Source: Planctomycetota bacterium (GTDB lineage Bacteria > Planctomycetota > Phycisphaerae > WQYP01 > JAJZKY01). Taken from it: a stretch of DNA of 9,345 nt. Location: positions 1 to 9,345 of the forward strand of contig JAJZKY010000145.1 in assembly GCA_021803885.1 (NCBI GenBank), given 5' to 3'. The notes below the pieces were generated by a model. That model saw nothing but the letters and a program-made list of their open reading frames with translations. It had not been told where the DNA came from and ran no database searches. Shown here one piece after another: positions 1 to 6,644 of this stretch (position 1 is its first letter; each line of letters opens with the position of its first letter). The position numbers and the translations under genes are program-made.

Positions 1-113
1 CAAGTTAAGATTGGGTGAATTTTGTGGTGGTATTCTGTTAACATATTCCGGACATTATTGGTTCGGGTGTCTGGGCGTTTGACAAGCCGATCAGAATCTC
101 CCGCCATCGGCCA
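1..113. other. Left flank without a confident gene; possible tail end of an upstream ORF and a weak promoter
   Basis: This is the most AT-rich stretch of the left side. Frame 1 reads QVKIG and stops at TGA 16-18, which could be the last codons of an upstream gene, but five residues cannot identify it. A poor sigma70-like pair, TTGTGG at 22-27 and TATTCC at 44-49 with a 16-nt spacer, could serve the following gene. Neither box is close to consensus. Frame 3 stops at TAA 39-41 and is then open into the 114-1379 gene. No hairpin terminator or RNA gene is visible. Confidence 0.2.
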
Positions 114-1379
114 ATGGCCGGGCGTCGGGGGGCGGGCATCCGTGCCCGCCATTCCACCGGCGATTCCCGGAGCTTTTCGCGCCACGGCACCCTGCCCGCA
201 TTCCCCAAGCCCGCTGTAGCACCCACGGCAAGGCAGCTTACGGCCTTGCTTCCGGCGCTGGCCACAGCCAGCAAATTTGCCGCCGGCACGCACTTCCCTT
301 ACGCGGCTTTCCTGCGGGATGATTGGACCACGGAAGGGGATTGGACGGGCCGGTACGGGCGGGAATATGCGGTGCTGTGCAGCGCCCATTGGGATTTGGA
401 TTTTCATGTTTGCTGCCGGGATTACGCCTCCAGCGTTTCCGGCATGATTGGCCCGCATCATGCGGAGGGCGATTGTCTGCGGGAATGGGAGCAGTGGAAG
501 GATACGAATAATCCACGTTCGCTTTACATTCCACAATTGGGCTATCGCAGGGAGACGACCTGGGATGACCATGGCGAAACTTACCCCATCGCGTACCAGG
601 GGCCGGATGTGTGGGTGCGGATAAACCTGAAAAAGGCGGGCCTGTGGCGGGTGGGGATGTATTTTTTTAACAAGGATGGCCATGCCGGAGCCAATCGCCA
701 GCGGGATTATGTCGCACAGGTATACTCCATTGCCAGCATCTTTGGTAAGGCGGCTGCTAACCAGCCGCTGAGTGCCCGCACGTTTCCCACCAATCGCCGG
801 GCGTTGGCTTGGGCAGGGTGGGCGATGAGAACCAGGCCCTTGGCCCAGGGCCGGGTGGCGGATTTCTGGGGCGGAATGTATTTGCGATTCGTCGTGGCCG
901 GCCCGGGCCAATACATGATTCGGCTGGATCGCAACGCCAGTCTCGACACGATTTTACAGGCGGTATTTATTGATCCGGAAATTGTCAAACCGGATTTATT
1001 CACCAACCGGCCCATGACGGATATGGCCGGTGTGCAATACCGTCCGCCAGCCATATCGGCAGATCCAACCGGCGATTTGGCTACCGCCATTTCTGTTTGG
1101 CAGGCCGCCAAGAGGGCCTTCGGTCCTGGTGGAGGCACCCACCGTCGGCTGGCCCGGCTGCTTTGCTACCGCTACGCCGTGGCCAATCACGCTTCGGCGA
1201 AGCTGTTGGCCAACTGGCGTTGGCATTTGGATATTTGGAAACCACAGGACAGGAAAGTTTTTGATCACACGATGAACGCCGCCTTCCGCGCCCGGTTAAA
1301 GGGCTGGAAAGGCCTGCGGGCGTTCATGGAAAAAGATGGTGATTTACAGGCTAATTCAGGAGAAATGGGAAATGAATAA
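114..1379 (+). CDS. Uncharacterised protein with a planctomycete-type GDWxGxYG module, N-terminus uncertain
   Basis: The 421-residue product is not assignable to an enzyme. Residues 70-82 carry the D-W-T-T-E-G-D-W-T-G-R-Y-G motif, which I recognise from large extracellular planctomycete proteins, where it opens a beta-rich, carbohydrate-binding-like module. Two later stretches look like more beta strands: residues 166-204 (VWVRINL, then GLWRVGMYFF) and 256-287 (YLRFVVAGPGQYMIRLDRN). The tail, about 325-405, looks helical and basic. The first 55 or so residues are Arg/Ala/Pro-rich, lack a signal peptide and have no clear Shine-Dalgarno sequence at ATG 114. The true start may therefore be TTG 246, with AAGG at 230-233, or the gene may be a 5'-truncated relic. 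The frame is closed upstream by TAA 39-41. Its stop overlaps the next gene's start by 8 nt, so the two are probably translationally coupled. That it codes is likely; its function is unknown. Confidence 0.65.
   Translation: MAGRRGAGIRARHSTGDSRSFSRHGTLPAFPKPAVAPTARQLTALLPALATASKFAAGTHFPYAAFLRDDWTTEGDWTGRYGREYAVLCSAHWDLDFHVCCRDYASSVSGMIGPHHAEGDCLREWEQWKDTNNPRSLYIPQLGYRRETTWDDHGETYPIAYQGPDVWVRINLKKAGLWRVGMYFFNKDGHAGANRQRDYVAQVYSIASIFGKAAANQPLSARTFPTNRRALAWAGWAMRTRPLAQGRVADFWGGMYLRFVVAGPGQYMIRLDRNASLDTILQAVFIDPEIVKPDLFTNRPMTDMAGVQYRPPAISADPTGDLATAISVWQAAKRAFGPGGGTHRRLARLLCYRYAVANHASAKLLANWRWHLDIWKPQDRKVFDHTMNAAFRARLKGWKGLRAFMEKDGDLQANSGEMGNE
1358..1362 (+). promoter_or_regulatory. Shine-Dalgarno that fixes the start of A1
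   Basis: AGGAG lies 9 nt before ATG 1372, inside the end of the preceding gene. It favours ATG 1372 over the in-frame ATG at 1336, which lacks such a site. ATG 1372 also places the signal sequence at the N-terminus without 12 extra residues. The stop of the upstream gene (TAA 1377-1379) lies inside this start region, as expected for coupled translation. Confidence 0.7.
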
Positions 1380-2910
1380 GTTTTTAGGGCTTTTTCGTAA
1401 TGGTGGAGCGGCGGGAACCGCGAGCAGGAACCGCCCACGCGGCGGCCTTGGCCGCCTTGCCTTGCAGATCAGCACGGTGATCGCGGCGGCGTGCGTGCTG
1501 CTGGTGGCCGTGCGCGTTGTGTTGGCGGCCCCCACTTATGCCGGGCCGATCTCGGTAACGGCGAACATGGACAATTTTTCGCCGAGCGTGGTGGCGGTCA
1601 ACAGTCCGGCCACCGCCGGTCTGAGCGCCTATTACACGCCGCCGTCGGGCACGCCGGAGGGCCAGCTTTCAGCAAGCTACGATTGGTCGGTTTCGCAGGT
1701 GCAATACAAGGCATTACAGGCTGACGCATTTGGTGCTCCACCCGCGAATAGCTATACTGATTCCATCAGCCCTACGCAGCCTTCGGCAAGCTCCGGCGCG
1801 ACGCTGACGTTTACGCCGGAGATCGCGGGGTATTGGCAGGTTTCAACGAGTTGCAGCGTGACCGTAACGGATACCACGACCAATCAGTACTGGACCGGCA
1901 GCGGTAATGATCCAAAAGGGGTGACAGGTTACACCTTCAACATCACGTACACCGGCTCAGTTGCCGGCAGCTCGTTTGGCGACACCGCTGCCGTGGTGAC
2001 CGGCAAGACCATTGATGTCCACGCGGGCTGGCCGATATCCGTGGATGCGGCCCTGGCTCCCTCCGACCTGGCGAGCCAGTTCACGTGGACGGTCGCCGGT
2101 GCCGGCGGTAACGGTTCCGCGGCGATAGGGGGCCACAACCCGACCACGGGGGACACCCACGTGGTGCCGCTGAACCCGGCGGCTGACACCTCGCCGAGTT
2201 CCCCCGGGCCATCCGGCCAATATTACTACATCCAGTCCGGCAACTTCGCCGTCAGCGTGGTGCCGCAAGGGGGCTCAATCCCGTCCGCATCAACGACCTT
2301 TAACGTCACAGAGCCTTCGATGGCTGTGAACACCGTCACTGGAACCGTCGCGTTCGACAACAAGGACCCGGCCCTAATTCCCCCAGCGATGCACGACGGG
2401 CTAGCGGAGATCATCAACGGCGTGCCCGCAGTTGGGATTAAGTTTGTCGCCGCACCACAGCTGCCTACAGCCTACGCCGGCAACCCGGTCTGGGTGCAAA
2501 TCTACGACCCCACCGACATCTTCAAAAATGCAGCCGGGCAAACGTTCACCCGGAACACCGCCGGGCTCGACACATCGATGCCCTACGGCGCGGACACGAA
2601 TTTGGGCGACCACCAGTACGCGACGGACGACTCACCGGGCATCAGCACGGCCTTGATTAATAACATGGTCTCCATGGACATTGCGGATGCGCCAAAGATT
2701 TACCTTCTTTATTCGCCAGCTACGTACGGCTCCATTGACGTGCCAATCCAAAAAGTCGCGTGGTCTTGGTCTGGAACGGCCACCCTGGCTAACGGGGCCT
2801 GGGCTACCGCTGGGCTGGCAAACGCCCCCAACCCGGCCGGTGTCGACATCGACAGCGAGCCGGAATGGGATGGCCTGGCGCAGAGCCTGGCTGTCCAAAT
2901 ACCCGATTGA
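1372..2910 (+). CDS. A1: secreted Ig-like/beta-sandwich-type protein of unknown function
   Basis: The product has 512 residues. Residues 1-28 form a long, Arg-rich n-region. A hydrophobic core follows at about 29-52 (ALQISTVIAAACVLLVAVRV) and then a likely cleavage near LAAPTYA, so export across the inner membrane is likely. I read three beta-rich modules. Module 1 (about 60-192) has a YDWSV strand at 103-107. Module 2 (about 212-312) starts at HAGWPI and contains FTWTVAGAGGNGSAAI. Module 3 (about 350-512) has VWVQIY, IYLLYSP and the closing VPIQKVAWSWSG. The Ser/Thr/Gly/Pro-rich composition, few charges and W/Y-centred strands suit Ig- or PKD-like folds, but I cannot name a Pfam family. No catalytic motif is visible. 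Its 5' end overlaps the upstream gene and B1 follows after 31 nt, which suggests one transcript. A diverged, 5'-truncated paralog lies at 4084-5433. A surface, stalk or adhesive role is only inference. Confidence 0.8.
   Translation: MNKFLGLFRNGGAAGTASRNRPRGGLGRLALQISTVIAAACVLLVAVRVVLAAPTYAGPISVTANMDNFSPSVVAVNSPATAGLSAYYTPPSGTPEGQLSASYDWSVSQVQYKALQADAFGAPPANSYTDSISPTQPSASSGATLTFTPEIAGYWQVSTSCSVTVTDTTTNQYWTGSGNDPKGVTGYTFNITYTGSVAGSSFGDTAAVVTGKTIDVHAGWPISVDAALAPSDLASQFTWTVAGAGGNGSAAIGGHNPTTGDTHVVPLNPAADTSPSSPGPSGQYYYIQSGNFAVSVVPQGGSIPSASTTFNVTEPSMAVNTVTGTVAFDNKDPALIPPAMHDGLAEIINGVPAVGIKFVAAPQLPTAYAGNPVWVQIYDPTDIFKNAAGQTFTRNTAGLDTSMPYGADTNLGDHQYATDDSPGISTALINNMVSMDIADAPKIYLLYSPATYGSIDVPIQKVAWSWSGTATLANGAWATAGLANAPNPAGVDIDSEPEWDGLAQSLAVQIPD
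1636..1712 (+). repeat. 77-nt perfect direct repeat, copy 1, inside A1
   Basis: These 77 bases are identical to 4084-4160 at a constant offset of 2448 nt. They encode A1 residues 89-113, from TPPSG to the QYK before ALQAD. On the left the match ends abruptly (TAC here, TAA in the other copy). On the right it ends at a synonymous difference (GCA against GCC). Confidence 0.95.
1775..1802 (+). repeat. 28-nt identical block shared by A1 and A2 (partner 4223-4250)
   Basis: This is a second perfectly conserved block in the gapless A1/A2 alignment, encoding the QPSASSGAT stretch. It is flanked on both sides by sequence with many synonymous differences. Its partner keeps the same 2448-nt offset. Confidence 0.9.
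1846..1877 (+). repeat. 32-nt identical block shared by A1 and A2 (partner 4294-4325)
   Basis: This is a third perfectly conserved block, covering the TSCSVTVTDTT stretch of module 1. The bases next to it differ between copies (CAACGAG against CGACGAG on the left; CACGACC against CACAACC on the right). The mosaic of identical and diverged blocks is compatible with patchy gene conversion, or simply with local constraint. Confidence 0.9.
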
Positions 2911-2941
2911 ACATCCAAAGAGTTTCCTAGAAAGGATCCCT

Positions 2942-4060
2942 ATGACAACCCAACGCCCTGGAACTGTGCCGCGTAATCCGCCAGCGCCGACTTCCCGTTG
3001 TTCCAGGGGCCTGACAGCCAGCTTGGTCGCCGCGCTGGTGCTTGCTTACAGCGGCGCTCATTTAGGTGCGGTCGTGCCGGCCGGTCCGCTCCCAGCCGGT
3101 GCCACCGACCCGACCTACGCCCCGCTGGTTCTATCGGCCAAAATTTGGCCAACACGGGTTCTCCAGCCGGGACAGCCGTGTGGGCTCGAATCCACCCTTC
3201 ACAACCCGACGGCGCATGCTATTCACGGTAGCTGGGCCACGCCCGAGTTTGCAGAGTTCCATTACCTTGCGGTGCGGGGGAGCGCTGGCGCTTCCGCGCC
3301 CACGACCAGAGCTTGCCGGTGGTGGGGCGGCCTGCCTGTCGCGGGGATTGCGAACGGCCGGCTCTTGGACATCCCTGCTGGCGGGAGTTTTAGGTATCCG
3401 CTCCGTGTCTTCCCCAGCCGGTCCTTTGACCTAACCGTTCCTGGCGTTTACTGGGTCAGGCTTGGCATTTCCGCCCGGCTGGTCCTTTCAAAATGGATCA
3501 AGGTCCGCGTTGCCGTCCCGCGCCCGGCGAAAGACGGGGTTTATTTGCCTTTGGCCGGGGCGGTAAGCCGCACAGTGAAGTGGGGCCCGCCCTGGCGCGG
3601 AATCTCCATGATGCTCATCCCCCTGTGGCACAACCAGAAGGAGAAATTTACGGCACGCCCGGCGGATATCCGATTCCGGGTTGAGCTGGCTAATCTCGGG
3701 AGGAGGCCCGTCACCCTCAGGCTTTGCGGGTTGCCGCTGCTGGATTTCCGACAGATCGCGGCCGTGGGTCCGCAGCGGACGGTAATGAAATTCCGCAGCG
3801 GGAAGCAGTTCAACCTGCGAAACAAGCCGGTACCGCTCACAGCCTACGGGCGGCAATTGGCGGCACATCCTCGCCGCCCGCGGGCCTCGATGAAGGACTT
3901 CGTCCTCGCGCCGCATTGCGTATACAGCTACGCCGAGGTCCTTAGGCCCGAGGCGGTGAGGGACATGACGCTGGCGGGGCAATATAAGCTGAGGATTGGC
4001 CTGTCGGGGACCGGCTGCAAATCGGCCTGGATTAAAGTGTTGGTGCCCTACGCCCAGTGA
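2942..4060 (+). CDS. B1: secreted two-domain beta-rich protein, function unknown
   Basis: The product has 372 residues. ATG 2942 is chosen because AAAGGA (2931-2936) lies 5 nt upstream and because the start precedes a signal-like segment: an Arg-containing n-region to about residue 23, then a hydrophobic core at 24-44 (LTASLVAALVLAYSGAHLGA). An earlier in-frame start at 2681 would read through the end of A1 out of frame and is rejected. Two similar halves follow. Half 1 (about 60-192) ends SFDLTVPGVYWVRLG, then SKWIKVRVAV. Half 2 (about 205-370) has VKWGPPWRG (212-220), LDFRQ (267-271), PLTAYGRQLA (298-307), AGQYKLRIG (345-353) and SAWIKVLVP (361-369). Each half resembles an Ig-like or BsuPI-like beta domain ending in a G-x-Y-x-(V/L)-R-(L/I)-G strand. 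That family link is a guess. B2 (5474-6604) is its paralog, so A and B genes probably act together at the cell surface. Confidence 0.8.
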   Translation: MTTQRPGTVPRNPPAPTSRCSRGLTASLVAALVLAYSGAHLGAVVPAGPLPAGATDPTYAPLVLSAKIWPTRVLQPGQPCGLESTLHNPTAHAIHGSWATPEFAEFHYLAVRGSAGASAPTTRACRWWGGLPVAGIANGRLLDIPAGGSFRYPLRVFPSRSFDLTVPGVYWVRLGISARLVLSKWIKVRVAVPRPAKDGVYLPLAGAVSRTVKWGPPWRGISMMLIPLWHNQKEKFTARPADIRFRVELANLGRRPVTLRLCGLPLLDFRQIAAVGPQRTVMKFRSGKQFNLRNKPVPLTAYGRQLAAHPRRPRASMKDFVLAPHCVYSYAEVLRPEAVRDMTLAGQYKLRIGLSGTGCKSAWIKVLVPYAQ

Positions 4061-4083
4061 CGCCGACAGCCCCCGCAACCTAA

Positions 4084-4160
4084 ACGCCGCCGTCGGGCAC
4101 GCCGGAGGGCCAGCTTTCAGCAAGCTACGATTGGTCGGTTTCGCAGGTGCAATACAAGGC
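4084..4160 (+). repeat. 77-nt perfect direct repeat, copy 2, at the broken edge of A2
   Basis: Identical to 1636-1712. Its left end coincides exactly with the point where A2 homology to A1 begins, 23 nt after the B1 stop codon. The 23-nt spacer (4061-4083) shows no convincing similarity to the sequence preceding copy 1. Confidence 0.95.
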
Positions 4161-5433
4161 CCTACAGGCGGACACGTTTGGTTCCCCGCCGGCGAATAGT
4201 TACACTACGTCCATCAATCCTGCGCAGCCTTCGGCAAGCTCCGGCGCGACATTGACATTTACGCCGCTAATTACCGGCTATTGGCAAATTTCGACGAGTT
4301 GCAGCGTGACCGTAACGGATACCACAACCAACCAATACTGGAGCGGCAGCGGTAATGATCCGAAGGCGGTGACCAGTTACACGCTCAATATAATGTGTTA
4401 CGGCACCGAGGCCACAACCTACGACGGCCCGTGGAACCCAAATGTTACGGGGACGACCGTGCCGGTGCACGCCGGCTGGCCGATCCAACTGCAAGCCGCG
4501 TTGGCGCCCTCCGATCTGGCGACCCAATTCACCTGGACAATTGCCGGTGCAGGCGGCAATGGCTCGGCGGCGATTAACGGCTTCGCCGTCACCGCGAACG
4601 ACAACGCCAACGGCACTCTCGCCACGAGCACCGGCACGGTGGTCGCCCTTGTTCCAGGCAATGACACAAAAGCCACCTTTCCCGATCCGGCGAGCACGCC
4701 GGCCATGTTGCAATCTTACTATTACACCACCGCGGGCAATTACACGGCCTCGGTCCAGCCACAGGGGGTCGCCGGCGTGGCGGCGGTCAAAACCACATTC
4801 AGCGTGGAGAAGCCGCAGGCCACGATAGCGACAGCGGGCAGCAGCATCTACGGAGGCACAGACATAGCTAACGGCGCAGATGCCATCGACCTCGGGGACT
4901 ACTACCTCCAGCCGCAGCCCCAGAACCCGCAATTGGGTATAACTTTCACCCCGACCCTGACCGCAGCAACGGTGGGCGAAATCCCTCCATTCCGCGGAAC
5001 GTACAGTTGGATACAGGTGTACTCGGCCGACCAGCACTGGTACAACACGAATAACGCCGTGATAGCCCACCTTGTGAGTTCCGGGATCGACACGTATCTA
5101 CCGTATCCGTTCTACCCGACCAATACGCTCGACACCACGGACAGTCCATCGTCGGGACCGTTCCTTCCCGGGGTTCCGGCGGGATGTACAAAGCTAACCG
5201 TCGACGATACGGCCACCATGTGGTTCATGTACACCCCCTCCGGTTGGCCAGCAGACATCACGGTACCCGTCGCAAAGGTTACTTGGAACTGGGGCGGGGT
5301 GGATTCCGCCGGCGCCAACGGGGCCGCCTGGAATATCACAAATCCGATCACCCCCGGAAATCCGGCGGGCCAGGCGACAAACGAATATCCAACGTGGTCG
5401 CAGCCGGTGTCCCACTCGCCGCAGGTTCCATGA
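4084..5433 (+). pseudogene. A2: 5'-truncated paralog of A1, no start codon or signal peptide
   Basis: The frame is open for 449 codons, beginning with a sequence identical to A1 from residue 89. The codon just before the homology is a stop (TAA 4081-4083), so everything matching A1 residues 1-88, including the signal peptide, is missing. The only nearby start is GTG 4147, which would give 428 residues but has no Shine-Dalgarno sequence. The first 103 aligned residues differ from A1 at 12 positions without gaps. The HAGWPI to GNGSAAI segment of module 2 differs at 9 of 45. The C-terminal module is recognisable (SWIQVY, WFMYTPSG, VPVAKVTWNWGG) but much diverged and differs in length. No internal stop or frameshift is seen, so the loss is recent, or the copy is still used as a recombination donor, or it is translated by reinitiation after B1. 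An intact gene cut by an assembly error is also possible. Confidence 0.65.
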
Positions 5434-5473
5434 CTATTTTGTTTGTGCCACCGTACATCCTGAAGGAGTTAAA

Positions 5474-6604
5474 ATGTCGATCCAATTTCGTCGCAGAATC
5501 AATGCGTTGCATAAAGCCAGCCAGCCATCTGCGCCCGCATGGCTCTGCTGCACCCATCCCCTTCCCGGGCAGGCAATGCTCATAATCCTCGCCATTTCAT
5601 TGAGCGGGGCAGCGGCCTGCGGAGCCGCCCCGTGGGCAATTCCGCACACGCCCCGGGTGCCGCATGCCCCCCAGTCCGTCGGCGGCGTTTCGCTATCGAT
5701 TTCCATAATTGGCAGCACCACCATAGGCAATGGCGTAGGCTTTCGCGTAACCCTGGTAAACCACAGTGCCCGGCCCTTCCATCCACCGGCTGTCGCGGAC
5801 CTGTTGCCCCCTTGGTTTGCATTTCCCGGCACCTGGTGCTGGCGGTTGCCCCGAGTGACACCAGCCCCGTTGACCAGATACGTTGGAAGCGGGTTCCGCG
5901 GCGGCGCTGTGGGATCAAGGATTCCCGTGCTCGTGCCGGCGCACGCCAGCTACACCTTCCTGCTGCCGTTGGTCCTCTCCCATATTTTCGACCTGAGCGT
6001 TCCCGGAAAATACGAGGTGCAGCTCGCGGGTTTGGGCCTGATAAGCAACGTCGTGAAGTTCCGCGTTCCTCCGCCGCGCCGGCGGCCCACCGGACCCGCC
6101 ATCCGGAAATTCACGGTCGCGCCACTGGTGGGTGTCACGTGGGGAAAGCCGTGGCACGGCCTTGAGGCTTCTGCGTACGTTAACGCTACCCCTCGGACGG
6201 CTAACCCGACCGCCCGAATTCAGATACTGTTCCGCTGCGTTGGCCGGCACCCCGCAGCGGTATCCCTGACCGGGAACCCGCAAATCGACTTTCGTCAGCG
6301 TCGGGTGACCGGGCCGTTCCACACGGCCGCCCAAAGCGGGCCCGCACCGCTGACCGCCTACGGCAAGCTGTTGGCCAAGGCCGATCGGACCATCTCGCCC
6401 TCGGCGAAGGTTTACATGCTCGAACCGGGGACCGTCTACGCCTATTGGCGACCGCTGGTGTTGAACCGGGAATTTGACCTCTCACTCTATGGGCCCTATC
6501 GTTTCACGGCACGCCTCGGCAGTACGAGCCTTCGGACTGCCCCGGAGACTGTTTACGTCGGCGTGCGGCCAAGGCGTTACGGCGGCGAGAAGAGGCCGCA
6601 GTAG
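5474..6604 (+). CDS. B2: secreted two-domain protein, paralog of B1
   Basis: The product has 376 residues. AAGGAG (5463-5468) lies 5 nt before ATG 5474, the strongest ribosome binding site of the left region. The N-terminus is basic (FRRR at 5-8), and a hydrophobic stretch at about 34-49 (AMLIILAISLSGAAAC) looks like a late signal peptide. Landmarks shared with B1, in the same order, are FDLSVPGKYEVQLAG (172-186), VTWGKPWHG (221-229), IDFRQ (271-275), PLTAYGKLLA (292-301), a PG-x-x-Y-x-Y strand near 318-324, and GPYRFTARLG (340-349). Overall similarity to B1 is clearly lower than that between the 5' parts of A1 and A2. The gene follows A2 by 40 nt. The stop (TAG 6602-6604) is 40 nt before the phage connector gene. 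Biochemical role is unknown; I infer a cell-surface or periplasmic partner of the A protein. Confidence 0.8.
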   Translation: MSIQFRRRINALHKASQPSAPAWLCCTHPLPGQAMLIILAISLSGAAACGAAPWAIPHTPRVPHAPQSVGGVSLSISIIGSTTIGNGVGFRVTLVNHSARPFHPPAVADLLPPWFAFPGTWCWRLPRVTPAPLTRYVGSGFRGGAVGSRIPVLVPAHASYTFLLPLVLSHIFDLSVPGKYEVQLAGLGLISNVVKFRVPPPRRRPTGPAIRKFTVAPLVGVTWGKPWHGLEASAYVNATPRTANPTARIQILFRCVGRHPAAVSLTGNPQIDFRQRRVTGPFHTAAQSGPAPLTAYGKLLAKADRTISPSAKVYMLEPGTVYAYWRPLVLNREFDLSLYGPYRFTARLGSTSLRTAPETVYVGVRPRRYGGEKRPQ

Positions 6605-6644
6605 CAGCGGTTATCTGCCGTCATGCCCCCACTACATCATTTTT

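Noticed and set aside
1345..1354. TTTACAGGCT shared with the spacer before the tail-tube gene (8392-8401)
   Set aside because: A 10-nt match between two short regions is weak and the flanks do not align; no attachment-site or regulatory claim is justified.
2096..2110. GCCGGTGCCGGCGG shared by A1 and the connector gene (near 6688)
   Set aside because: Explained by both proteins encoding Ala-Gly-Ala-Gly-Gly with GC-rich codons.
2681..2941. N-terminal extension of B1 to an ATG at 2681
   Set aside because: It would overlap A1 by 230 nt out of frame. ATG 2942 has AAAGGA upstream and places a signal peptide at the N-terminus.
3488..4123. 211-codon ORF on the - strand
   Set aside because: Antisense to the C-terminal half of B1, where the conserved B-family landmarks are on the + strand.
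4267..5070. 267-codon ORF on the - strand
   Set aside because: It lies wholly inside A2, is rich in Arg, Gly and Cys without domain-like pattern, and is a typical antisense shadow of high-GC coding DNA.
5591..5623. Lipobox-like SGAAAC in B2
   Set aside because: The -3 position before Cys49 is Ala and not Leu/Val/Ile, and B1 has no matching cysteine, so a lipoprotein call is not supported.
6474..6644. N-terminal extension of the connector to 6474
   Set aside because: The extension overlaps B2 in another frame, and the connector fold begins right after ATG 6645.
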